Below the pieces are notes generated by a model that did no database searches, was not told the origin of the DNA, and worked only from the letters and a program-made list of their open reading frames with translations. From Rhodospirillaceae bacterium (GTDB lineage Bacteria > Pseudomonadota > Alphaproteobacteria > DSM-16000 > Inquilinaceae): a stretch of 12,639 bases of DNA. The translations under genes and the position numbers were made by a program. Shown here piece after piece: positions 6,296 through 12,079 of the stretch (within the stretch, counting starts at the first letter, position 1; each line of letters begins with the position of its first letter). The stretch is taken from positions 15,881 to 28,519 of the forward strand of contig JAGQRL010000057.1 of NCBI GenBank assembly GCA_020425485.1. The letters are read 5' to 3'.

Positions 6296-7410
6296 TGGGG
6301 GCGAATGCCGCCAGCGATGCCCGGTTCATGGCGAGCGCCCTGGCTCTGGCCGAACGCGGGCTCGGCCAGGTTTGGCCCAACCCGGCGGTGGGCTGCGTGC
6401 TGGTGGATCCCGACGGCCGCATCGTCGGCCGCGGCCACACCCAGCCGGGCGGCCGCCCCCATGCGGAAGTCGTCGCACTGGCCCGTGCCGGGGAGCGCGC
6501 CCGCGGCGCCACCGCCTATGTAACGCTGGAACCGTGCAGCCATACCGGCGAGACGGGGCCGTGTGCCGATGCCCTGGTGGCCGCCGGCATCGTCCGCTGC
6601 GTGGTGACCATGGTGGACCCGGACCCGCGGGTGTCCGGCCGCGGCATCGAGCGCATGCGCGCCGCCGGCATCGAGGTCGAGGTCGGGCGGGATGCCGAGC
6701 GGGCGGCGCAAATCAGTGCCGGTTTCCTCTCCCGCGTGCTGCAGGGCCGCCCCCACGTCACCCTGAAGCTGGCCACCACGCTGGATGGCCGCATCGCCAC
6801 CCATACCGGCGCCAGCCGCTGGATCACGGGGGAGGATGCGCGGCGCCTCGGCCACGGCCTGCGCGCCCAGGCCGATGCCATCCTGGTGGGCAGCCTGACC
6901 GCCATTGCCGACGACCCGGAGCTGACCTGCCGGCTGCCGGGGCTGGCCCATCGCTCGCCCGTGCGCATCGTTGTGGACAGCCACCTGCGGCTGCCGCTCA
7001 CCGCGCGCATCGTCGCCACCGCGCGCAGCGTGCCCACCTGGGTGATCACCCTGGAAAATGCGCAGAAGGAGCGGGCGGATGCGCTGCGCAGCGCCGGCGT
7101 TACCGTGCTGCTGGCCAAGCCGGGGGCCGACGCCATGGTGGACCTGGGCGACGCGCTTGCCGGGCTGGCGGACCGCGGGCTCACCCGGCTGCTGGTGGAA
7201 GGCGGCGCCCGCCTCGCCGCAACCCTGCTGCGCGACGACCTGGTGGACGAGCTGGTGTGGTTCCGCGCCCCCACGGTGATGGGCCACGACGGGGTGGCGG
7301 CGGTGGCCGGGCTGGGGGTGGAGCAGATCGCGGACCTGGCCCGCTTCCAACGGGTGGACATGCGGGCCATCGGCGACGATGTCATGGAGCATCTGCGCCG
7401 CGCCGCCTAG
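6295..7410 (+). CDS. ribD: Bifunctional riboflavin deaminase/reductase RibD
   Basis: RibD carries out the second and third steps of riboflavin synthesis: deamination of the diaminohydroxypyrimidine ribosyl phosphate, then NADPH-dependent reduction of the ribosyl chain. The 371-residue product has both domains. The deaminase (about 5-145) shows the zinc site HAE (56-58) and EPCSHTGETGPC, with Cys81 and Cys90. The reductase (about 148-371) starts at RPHVTLKLATTLDGRIAT and contains SRWITGEDAR, DAILVGSLTAIADDPELT and LLVEGGARLAATLL. The start overlaps the nrdR stop by one base. The last codons and the TAG stop form the left arm of a 10-base inverted repeat that closes a compound hairpin (7407-7460). 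ribE follows after a 156-base gap, the widest in the cluster. Confidence 0.96.
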   Translation: MGANAASDARFMASALALAERGLGQVWPNPAVGCVLVDPDGRIVGRGHTQPGGRPHAEVVALARAGERARGATAYVTLEPCSHTGETGPCADALVAAGIVRCVVTMVDPDPRVSGRGIERMRAAGIEVEVGRDAERAAQISAGFLSRVLQGRPHVTLKLATTLDGRIATHTGASRWITGEDARRLGHGLRAQADAILVGSLTAIADDPELTCRLPGLAHRSPVRIVVDSHLRLPLTARIVATARSVPTWVITLENAQKERADALRSAGVTVLLAKPGADAMVDLGDALAGLADRGLTRLLVEGGARLAATLLRDDLVDELVWFRAPTVMGHDGVAAVAGLGVEQIADLARFQRVDMRAIGDDVMEHLRRAA

Positions 7411-7460
7411 CGCACGGCCCGCTCAGGCGGGTTCGAGTCTGGTCGAACGTCGTGCGCTAG
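7407..7460 (+). promoter_or_regulatory. Compound hairpin (three-way-junction-like) over the ribD stop
   Basis: CTAGCGCACG at 7407-7416 is perfectly complementary to CGTGCGCTAG at 7451-7460. Inside this 10-base outer stem lie two further hairpins: CCCGC (7418-7422) with GCGGG (7427-7431) around a TCAG loop, and TTCGA (7432-7436) with TCGAA (7443-7447) around a 6-base loop. The left outer arm contains the ribD TAG stop. There is no T run after it, so it does not read as a classical intrinsic terminator. It has none of the conserved FMN riboswitch core. It could be an attenuation, RNA-processing or stability element. That the structure can form is read directly; its role is inferred. Confidence 0.55.
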
Positions 7461-7566
7461 ATGGTTGAATTCACGAGCGTTTGTCCGGCCTGATGGAGTG
7501 CCAGGCGGTTCCATCGGATCGGGCAGCACTCCCGCCCGTCCGCCCGAAGCTTTCTGGAAGCCGCCC
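7461..7566 (+). promoter_or_regulatory. Structured ribE leader with competing hairpins
   Basis: Three stems can be drawn upstream of ribE. GCCTG (7488-7492) pairs with CAGGC (7502-7506). An 8-base stem pairs 7490-7497 with 7510-7517, including one G-T pair. A bulged stem pairs 7516-7524 with 7534-7541. The first two are mutually exclusive, and the third shares bases with the second, so alternative folds are possible. The likely ribosome binding site is GGAAG at 7556-7560, 6 bases before the ATG; GCTT (7549-7552) can pair with AAGC (7558-7561) over part of it. No FMN riboswitch signature is visible. An in-frame TTG at 7465 would extend ribE, but the family N-terminus argues against it. Confidence 0.4.
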
Positions 7567-8151
7567 ATGTTCACCGGTCTTGTCACCCATTTCGGCGAGG
7601 TGCGCAGCCGCACCGAGGCCGGCGACACCCATTTTCGCATCGCCCCCGGCTTCGAGACCGGGGCGCTGGCCGAAGGGGCGTCGGTGGCCCATGCCGGGGT
7701 GTGCCTGACGGTTGCCGACGTCGCCGCCGACGGCTACACGGTGGTGGCTTCGGCGGAGACGCTGGCGCGCTCCACCCTGGGGCGCTGGCAGCCGGGCACG
7801 AAAATGAACCTGGAACGCTCGCTGAGGGTGGGCGACGAACTGGGCGGCCACTTCGTCTTCGGCCATGTCGACGCGGTGGGCACGCTGGTGTCCGTGGACC
7901 CGGTGGGCGACAGCCACCGCCTGGTGTTTGCCGCCCCGGACAAGATGGCGCGGTACCTTGCTGAGAAAGGCTCGATCGCCGTGGACGGTGTGTCGCTGAC
8001 CATCAACGACGTCGATGGCGCGCAGTTCGGCGTCAACATCATCGAGCACACCTGGACGAAGACGACGCTGGGCGGCCTTGCGGTCGGCGACCCGGTGAAT
8101 TTGGAAGCGGATATGCTGGCACGCTACGTGGAAAGGATCCTGGCGCGATGA
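7567..8151 (+). CDS. ribE: Riboflavin synthase, alpha chain
   Basis: This enzyme dismutates two molecules of 6,7-dimethyl-8-ribityllumazine into riboflavin and the pyrimidinedione that RibH reuses. The 194-residue product is two tandem lumazine-binding barrels. The N-barrel (about 1-90) begins MFTGLVTHFGEV and carries the catalytic-region Cys46 in AHAGVCLTV. The C-barrel (about 91-190) has LGGHFVFGHVD, GSIAVDGVSLTIND and IIEHTWTKTTLG. The ATG at 7567 is fixed by the near-universal MFTG N-terminus and GGAAG 6 bases upstream. The AHAG in the first barrel replaces the more usual VNG, which seems a tolerated lineage variant. Its TGA overlaps the ribBA ATG in ATGA, so the two are translationally coupled. 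Some schemes call this gene ribC. Confidence 0.96.
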   Translation: MFTGLVTHFGEVRSRTEAGDTHFRIAPGFETGALAEGASVAHAGVCLTVADVAADGYTVVASAETLARSTLGRWQPGTKMNLERSLRVGDELGGHFVFGHVDAVGTLVSVDPVGDSHRLVFAAPDKMARYLAEKGSIAVDGVSLTINDVDGAQFGVNIIEHTWTKTTLGGLAVGDPVNLEADMLARYVERILAR

Positions 8152-9290
8152 ACGCCGATGCCATGGCGCTGAACGATCTGCGCGCCTTCGTATCGACCAC
8201 CGAGGAAGTGATCGAGGAAGCGCGCCGCGGCCGCATGTTCATCCTCATCGACGATGAGGACCGGGAGAACGAGGGCGACCTGGTGATCCCCGCGGAAATG
8301 GCGACGCCCGATGCCGTGAACTTCATGGCCAAGCACGGCCGCGGGCTGATCTGCCTGGCGATGACCCGCGAGCGCATCGAGGACCTGGGCCTGCCGCTGC
8401 TGCCGCAGTCCAACGAAAGCCGCCACCAGACGGCCTTCACCATCTCCATCGAGGCGCGCGACGGGGTGACCACCGGGATTTCGGCGGCCGACCGGGCGCG
8501 CACCATCCAGGTGGCCATCGATCCCGACAAGCACCGCCGCGACCTCACCACGCCGGGGCATATCTTCCCGCTGATGGCGCGCGACGGCGGCACCCTGGTG
8601 CGTGCCGGCCATACCGAGGCGGCGGTGGATATCGCGCGGCTGGCCGGCCTCAACCCGTCGGGCGTGATCTGCGAGATCATGAACGACGACGGCTCGATGG
8701 CGCGGCTGCCGGACCTCATCGGCTTTGCCCAGTACCACGGCCTGAAGATCGGCACGATCGCCGACCTGATCGCCTATCGCCGGCGCCGGGAAACCCTGGT
8801 GGAACGGCTGATGGAGACCAAGTTCTCCAGCCGCATCGGCGGCGACTGGACGCTCAGGGTCTATGCCAACCGCGCCGTCTATGCCGAGCACCTGGCGCTG
8901 ATCAAGGGCGATCCCGCCGCCCCCGGCCCGGTGCTGGTGCGCATGCACGCGCTCAACGTGCTCGACGACGTGCTGGAGGATGCCGACAGCGGCCGCGGCG
9001 GCGACCTGCAGGCGGCCATGCGGATGATTGCCGATGCCGGGCGCGGCGTCGTGGTGGTGGTGCGCGAACCCAGCCCCGATGCGCTCACCCGGCGCCTGCA
9101 ACGGCGCCTGGAGGGCACGCCCGACGGCCAGCAACTCCGCGACTACGGCGTCGGCGCGCAGATCCTCTTCGATCTGGGGGTGCGTGAAATGGTGTTGCTG
9201 TCCAACACACAGCGCAGCATCGTTGGGCTCGACGGCTACGGGCTCAGCGTGATTGACCAGCGGCCGATCCCACGGCAGACGACGGAATGA
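8148..9290 (+). CDS. ribBA: DHBP synthase fused to a degenerate GTP cyclohydrolase II-like domain (RibBA/RibBX-like)
   Basis: The N-terminal domain (about 10-210) is 3,4-dihydroxy-2-butanone 4-phosphate synthase, which makes the four-carbon precursor from ribulose 5-phosphate. Its acidic loop DDEDRENEGDLV (35-46), TTPGHIFPL (His138) and the AGHTEAAVD loop (His155, Glu157) are intact. The C-terminal domain (about 225-375) is related to GTP cyclohydrolase II by RDYGVGAQILFDLGV and QRSIVGLDGYGLSV. However, where the active enzyme has GDVFGS-RCDCG and QEGRGIGL this one reads VLDDVLEDADSGRGG and REPSPD, and the domain contains no cysteine at all. The zinc site and catalytic signature are therefore gone and GTP cyclohydrolase II activity is very unlikely. 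This matches the hybrid called RibBX in proteobacteria, where a separate ribA is expected elsewhere. ATGA overlaps couple it to ribE and ribH. Confidence 0.93.
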   Translation: MNADAMALNDLRAFVSTTEEVIEEARRGRMFILIDDEDRENEGDLVIPAEMATPDAVNFMAKHGRGLICLAMTRERIEDLGLPLLPQSNESRHQTAFTISIEARDGVTTGISAADRARTIQVAIDPDKHRRDLTTPGHIFPLMARDGGTLVRAGHTEAAVDIARLAGLNPSGVICEIMNDDGSMARLPDLIGFAQYHGLKIGTIADLIAYRRRRETLVERLMETKFSSRIGGDWTLRVYANRAVYAEHLALIKGDPAAPGPVLVRMHALNVLDDVLEDADSGRGGDLQAAMRMIADAGRGVVVVVREPSPDALTRRLQRRLEGTPDGQQLRDYGVGAQILFDLGVREMVLLSNTQRSIVGLDGYGLSVIDQRPIPRQTTE

Positions 9291-9790
9291 CGAGCAGCGA
9301 TCCCAGCGAACAAGCGGCAACCACGGCCATGTCGAGCCCCCATATCCTGATCGTCGAGGCGCGGTTCTACAGCGACATCGCAGACGAGTTGGGCCGCGGT
9401 GCCCGGCGGGCGCTGGAAGCCGCAGGGGCCACCTACGAAACGGTGACGGTGCCCGGCGCGTTCGAGATCCCGGCGGCCGTCGCCATGGCCATCGAAGGCC
9501 AGCGCCACGGCCACCTGACGACGCGCTACGACGGCTTTGTGGCGCTCGGCTGCGTGATCCGCGGCGAAACCACCCACTACGACTATGTGTGCACCGAAAG
9601 CGCCCGCGGGCTGCAGGACATCGCACTGTGCGAGCAGGTGCCCATCGGCTACGGCATCCTGACCTGCGAAACCCGCGACCAGGCTTGGGTGCGCGCCGCG
9701 GTGGACAAGAAGAACAAGGGCCGCGATGCCGCCGAGGCTTGCCTGGCCATGCTGGCACTGCGCCGCAAGTTCGGGCTGGCGGATAGCTGA
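9287..9790 (+). CDS. ribH: 6,7-dimethyl-8-ribityllumazine synthase
   Basis: Lumazine synthase joins the RibD-pathway pyrimidine with the four-carbon phosphate made by RibBA, giving the substrate of riboflavin synthase. Family members assemble into pentamers or icosahedral 60-mers. The 167-residue sequence shows the substrate-binding VEARFY (about 23-28), VPGAFEIPAA (55-64), the catalytic GCVIRGETTHYDYV segment with His97, PIGYGILT, and NKGRDAAEACLAML near the C-terminus. The ATG at 9287 overlaps the ribBA stop (ATGA). An internal ATG at 9329 would trim 14 weakly conserved residues and cannot be excluded. nusB starts 5 bases after the stop. Confidence 0.95.
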   Translation: MTSSDPSEQAATTAMSSPHILIVEARFYSDIADELGRGARRALEAAGATYETVTVPGAFEIPAAVAMAIEGQRHGHLTTRYDGFVALGCVIRGETTHYDYVCTESARGLQDIALCEQVPIGYGILTCETRDQAWVRAAVDKKNKGRDAAEACLAMLALRRKFGLADS

Positions 9791-9795
9791 GCGCG

Positions 9796-10305
9796 ATGGC
9801 TGACCAGGAGAGTTCCTCCTCCCGCAGCGCCGGCAATGCCAGCCGCAGCACCGCACGGCTGGCGGCGGTGCAGGCGCTGTACCAGCACGCCATCGCCGGC
9901 ACGCCGGTGGAACGCATCATTTCCGAAGGCATCCACCACAGCTTCGCAGGGGCCCTGGACGACCAGGAACTGGTGCCGCCCGACCGTGCGCTGTTCGCCC
10001 GCATCGTCCGCGGCGTCCATGCCCGCCGGGACGACCTGGACGGGCTGGTCGACGGGGCGCTGGAGGGCTCGTGGTCGCGCGACCGGCTGGAAACGCTGCT
10101 GGTGGCCATCCTGCGCGCCGGCTGCTGGGAACTGCTGGATGCCGCCGATCCGCCCACGCGCATCGTCATCAAGGACTACATCGATCTCACCCACGCCTTC
10201 TTTGCCGGGCGCGAGCCGGGCATGGTGAACGCGGTGCTCGACAAGATCGCGCGGCGGGTGCGGGACGATCTGGCGCCGGCCGGTGCCGCCTCCACCGATG
10301 GATGA
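9796..10305 (+). CDS. nusB: Transcription antitermination protein NusB
   Basis: NusB binds boxA RNA with NusE (ribosomal protein S10) and supports processive, antiterminated transcription of rRNA operons. The 169-residue product is all-helical in the family. It has a Ser-rich, probably flexible start (about 1-15), the RNA-binding region SRSTARLAAVQALYQ (about 16-30), the ETLLVAILRAGCWELL helix, and the conserved TRIVIKDYIDLTHAFFAGREPGMVNAVLDKIAR segment near the C-terminus. The start ATG at 9796 is 5 bases after ribH, with a GGCGGA stretch upstream in the ribH end as a possible ribosome site. Its last codons overlap the thiL start by 8 bases. The ribH-nusB-thiL order is common in proteobacteria. 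Confidence 0.95.
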   Translation: MADQESSSSRSAGNASRSTARLAAVQALYQHAIAGTPVERIISEGIHHSFAGALDDQELVPPDRALFARIVRGVHARRDDLDGLVDGALEGSWSRDRLETLLVAILRAGCWELLDAADPPTRIVIKDYIDLTHAFFAGREPGMVNAVLDKIARRVRDDLAPAGAASTDG

Positions 10306-11263
10306 ATTCGCCAGGATCGACCAGCTCCTGAAGCCCCTGACGGAGGGGGCAGCCGAAGCGCTGGACCTGCTGGACGATGCCGCCCTGCTGCCGGCCGGCG
10401 GCGGCGAGGAATACGTCATAACCAAGGATGCGCTGGTGGAAGGCCGCCATGTGCTGGCCGGCACACCGCCGGAAATCCTGGCCCAGAAGGCGCTGCGCAC
10501 CAACCTGTCGGACCTCGCGGCCATGGGGGCCGACCCGGAATTCTACCTGCTGGCGCTGGCCCTCGGCCGGGAGCAGGACGACGCCTGGCTGGGCCGCTTC
10601 ACCCAGGCCCTGGCGGAAGACCAGCGCCGCTTCGGCATCCGCCTGATCGGCGGCGACAGCGTGTCCACCACGGGGCCGGTCACCGTATCGGTCACCGCCA
10701 TCGGCCGCTGTCCGAAGGGCATGGCCTTGCGGCGGGCGGGGGCGCAGGTCGGCCACCAGGTTTGGGTGAGCGGCACGCTGGGCGACGGCGTGCTGGGGCT
10801 GGCCGGTGCCCGCGGCGAGCTTGCCGACTGCGACGGTGCCGCCGTGGCGACGCTGGTGGAACGCCACAACCGGCCGGAACCGCGGCTGGCGCTGGGCCGC
10901 GGCCTGCGCGGCCTGGCCGGTGCGGCCATGGACCTGTCGGACGGCATCGGCGGCGATGCCGCCAAGCTGTGCCGTGCGTCGGGCGTCGGCATGGAGCTGG
11001 ACGTCGCCCGCTTCCCACGCTCGCGCGCGGCCGCCGCGGTGCTGGCCCGCCACCCCGATCTGGAAGCGGCGGCCTGGGCCGGCGGCGACGACTACGAGCT
11101 GCTGTTCACGGCAGCGCCGGACCTGGGCGGCGAGGTGCGGGCGCTGAGCCGCCGACTCGGCCTCGCCGTCACCGAGATCGGCCGGGTGGTGGCGGGGGAG
11201 ACGGCCATCTTCCGCGTGCCCGGCGGCGGCACCGTACCACTGGCCGGCTGGACCCATGCATAG
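10298..11263 (+). CDS. thiL: Thiamine-monophosphate kinase
   Basis: ThiL phosphorylates thiamine monophosphate to thiamine diphosphate, the active cofactor, using ATP and magnesium. The 321-residue product has the PurM/ThiL fold. Visible nucleotide- and metal-binding segments are LLDDAALLP (about 24-32, in place of the usual GDDAA), TKDALVEGRHV (42-52), NLSDLAAMGADP (69-80), GGDSVSTTGP (118-127), DLSDGIGGDAAKLC (212-225) and GGDDYELLF (262-270). The start is the ATG at 10298, inside the nusB end by 8 bases; the nearby ATG at 10302 is out of frame, and an in-frame GTG at 10283 would add only a proline stretch. It is probably the last gene of the operon, since a 119-base spacer with repeats follows. 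Confidence 0.95.
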   Translation: MDEFARIDQLLKPLTEGAAEALDLLDDAALLPAGGGEEYVITKDALVEGRHVLAGTPPEILAQKALRTNLSDLAAMGADPEFYLLALALGREQDDAWLGRFTQALAEDQRRFGIRLIGGDSVSTTGPVTVSVTAIGRCPKGMALRRAGAQVGHQVWVSGTLGDGVLGLAGARGELADCDGAAVATLVERHNRPEPRLALGRGLRGLAGAAMDLSDGIGGDAAKLCRASGVGMELDVARFPRSRAAAAVLARHPDLEAAAWAGGDDYELLFTAAPDLGGEVRALSRRLGLAVTEIGRVVAGETAIFRVPGGGTVPLAGWTHA

Positions 11264-11284
11264 CCGGCGCTGCGCCGCCGCGCG

Positions 11285-11320
11285 CCCCGCCAGGTTCCCC
11301 GCCAGGTTTCCCGCCAGGTT
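11285..11320 (+). repeat. Three tandem copies of a 12-base repeat
   Basis: Units 11285-11296 and 11297-11308 are both CCCCGCCAGGTT; the third, 11309-11320, is TCCCGCCAGGTT. That is 35 of 36 bases in perfect 12-base periodicity. It lies in non-coding sequence between thiL and the FliL-like gene. It could be a polymerase-slippage product or a set of iterated binding sites at close to one helical turn; nothing in the sequence decides. Confidence 0.9.
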
Positions 11321-11334
11321 CGGTTAACCGATCC
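11317..11334. promoter_or_regulatory. Palindromic candidate operator
   Basis: TCGGTTAACCGA at 11320-11331 is a perfect 12-base palindrome. Extending outward, the next pair mismatches (T/T) and the following two pairs match, giving an 18-base near-perfect dyad, GGtTCGGTTAACCGAtCC. It abuts the last tandem repeat and lies about 50 bases before the FliL-like start, a usual place for an operator. The protein that would bind is unknown. Confidence 0.4.
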
Positions 11335-11347
11335 TTCAGCACTGGCG

Positions 11348-11388
11348 GCCCATGGTGCACTGTTCCGACAGTGTGGACGGCCATGGGC
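11348..11388 (+). promoter_or_regulatory. Hairpin enclosing the fliL-like start codon
   Basis: GCCCATGG (11348-11355) is perfectly complementary to CCATGGGC (11381-11388), and the right arm contains the ATG at 11383-11385. Within the loop CACTGT (11358-11363) pairs with ACAGTG (11368-11373) around TCCG. The combined fold would place both the start codon and the weak TGGACGG ribosome site in or next to structure. That suggests translational control, though part of the symmetry comes from CCATGG being self-complementary. Confidence 0.45.
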
Positions 11389-11832
11389 AAGATCGCGATC
11401 CTACTGGTTCTGGTGGTGCTGCTGGTTGGCGGCGGTGCCGCGGCCTATGTGCTGTACTTTGCGGAGTCCGACGAAGCGGCGGCGGCGGAAGCCGAGCACG
11501 ACCCGGATGCACCCCCCGTCTATGTCGAGTTCAACCCGATCATGCTGCCGGTGATCGGCGACGACGGGATCGAGCAGTTCTTCTCGCTGCTGATCACCCT
11601 GGAAGTGGCCGATGCGGAGGACGCCGACCGGGTGATCGCCATGGCGCCCCGGCTGAACGACGCCCACCTGACGGCGCTCTACGGCAGCCTCAACGCCGAA
11701 GACATCACCGATGACGGCGTGCTCGACCTGCGCCAGGTGAAGCGGCGGCTGATCAATGTCTCCAACCAGGTGCTGGGGGCCGACATCGTGCGCGATGCCC
11801 TGATCCAAACGGTCAGCCAGCGTTTCCTTTGA
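11383..11832 (+). CDS. FliL-like single-pass membrane protein
   Basis: The 149-residue protein has the FliL layout. An N-terminal signal anchor (about 4-26, very Leu/Val/Gly-rich) is followed by an acidic linker (about 28-44, AESDEAAAAEAEHDPD). A C-terminal periplasmic domain begins at VYVEFNPIMLPVIGDDG and contains FSLLITLEVADAEDADRVIAMAPRLNDAHLTALYG, typical of the FliL core. FliL proteins sit at the flagellar basal body and stabilise stator units; the domain is related to stomatin/SPFH-type folds. No flagellar gene surrounds it here: thiL lies upstream and hppA downstream. It may be a stand-alone flagellar gene or a FliL paralogue with another membrane role. The ATG at 11383 fits the anchor; its ribosome site is weak and structured. 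The family call is fairly sure, the flagellar role is not. Confidence 0.8.
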   Translation: MGKIAILLVLVVLLVGGGAAAYVLYFAESDEAAAAEAEHDPDAPPVYVEFNPIMLPVIGDDGIEQFFSLLITLEVADAEDADRVIAMAPRLNDAHLTALYGSLNAEDITDDGVLDLRQVKRRLINVSNQVLGADIVRDALIQTVSQRFL

Positions 11833-12079
11833 AATCCATGTAGTCATCTAAGTAGTGCTGCCGGCGGGCTTGCTGCCGGCCCGATGGGTGCCCGTAGGTA
11901 TTGGGCAGGCCCCGTCGCGTGCCGCCGCATGGTTGCGGGGACACGATCTCTTGCTTCGCTGCGTTGCGTCTTGCGGGGGCATCTGGCATTGTCCGCGGCG
12001 CTTGACCGCAGGATCACGGCCTCCGGCAAGCGGACATCTGATTCGTCAGACCCAAAAAACAACAAAGCACGAGAAGCCG
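11833..12079 (+). promoter_or_regulatory. Spacer upstream of hppA with several hairpins
   Basis: This 247-base stretch has no convincing gene. It contains two GCCGGC blocks (within 11870-11890) able to pair just after the FliL-like stop, without a T run. A longer interrupted hairpin runs from CCCCG (11910-11914) to CGGGG (11936-11940), with an inner CGTGC/GCATG stem. A small perfect hairpin, TCTGA-TTCG-TCAGA, lies at 12037-12050, followed by a short A-rich stretch before hppA. TTGACC at 12002-12007 could be a -35 element, but the -10 is unclear. The ribosome site is probably GAGAAG at 12071-12076. A minus-strand open frame over 11844-12065 has no recognisable product. Confidence 0.4.

Larger units (their letters stand above)
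11264..11382 (+). promoter_or_regulatory. thiL-fliL spacer: repeats, palindrome and a start-codon hairpin
   Basis: This short spacer is unusually dense in symmetrical sequence. A 13-base odd palindrome, CGGCGCTGCGCCG (11265-11277), directly follows the thiL stop. A triple tandem repeat covers 11285-11320 and a palindrome 11317-11334. Finally there is a hairpin spanning 11348-11388. None is followed by a T run. The palindrome and repeats could mark a promoter/operator for the downstream gene, but no clear -35/-10 pair is visible. Confidence 0.4.

Noticed and set aside
7417..7448. A tRNA-like T-arm (GGGTTCGAGTC).
   Set aside because: The string resembles a T loop, but the flanking bases do not form the T stem and no acceptor, D or anticodon arm can be built around it.
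6372..7460. A 362-codon plus-strand frame over ribD.
   Set aside because: It is an alternate frame of ribD, whose deaminase and reductase motifs are clear, and its product is low-complexity Arg/Gly/Pro/Ala.
7411..7566. An FMN riboswitch upstream of ribE.
   Set aside because: I looked for the conserved core of the FMN element in the ribD-ribE gap and found none; the visible stems do not follow its six-helix layout.
7465..7566. A 34-residue N-terminal extension of ribE from a TTG.
   Set aside because: Riboflavin synthase begins MFTG, which coincides with the ATG at 7567 and its GGAAG site.
8124..10172. A 682-codon open frame on the minus strand across ribBA, ribH and nusB.
   Set aside because: It lies entirely antisense to three recognisable, tightly coupled genes. 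Its translation is rich in His, Arg, Ala and Ser without a domain, as expected from the opposite strand of GC-rich coding DNA.
11265..11277. An intrinsic terminator after thiL.
   Set aside because: The CGGCGCTGCGCCG palindrome could form only a short stem and no T run follows.
11844..12065. A 73-codon minus-strand frame in the spacer before hppA.
   Set aside because: It has no recognisable motif and no ribosome site that I can see, and it covers inverted repeats, so it is probably chance in GC-rich DNA.
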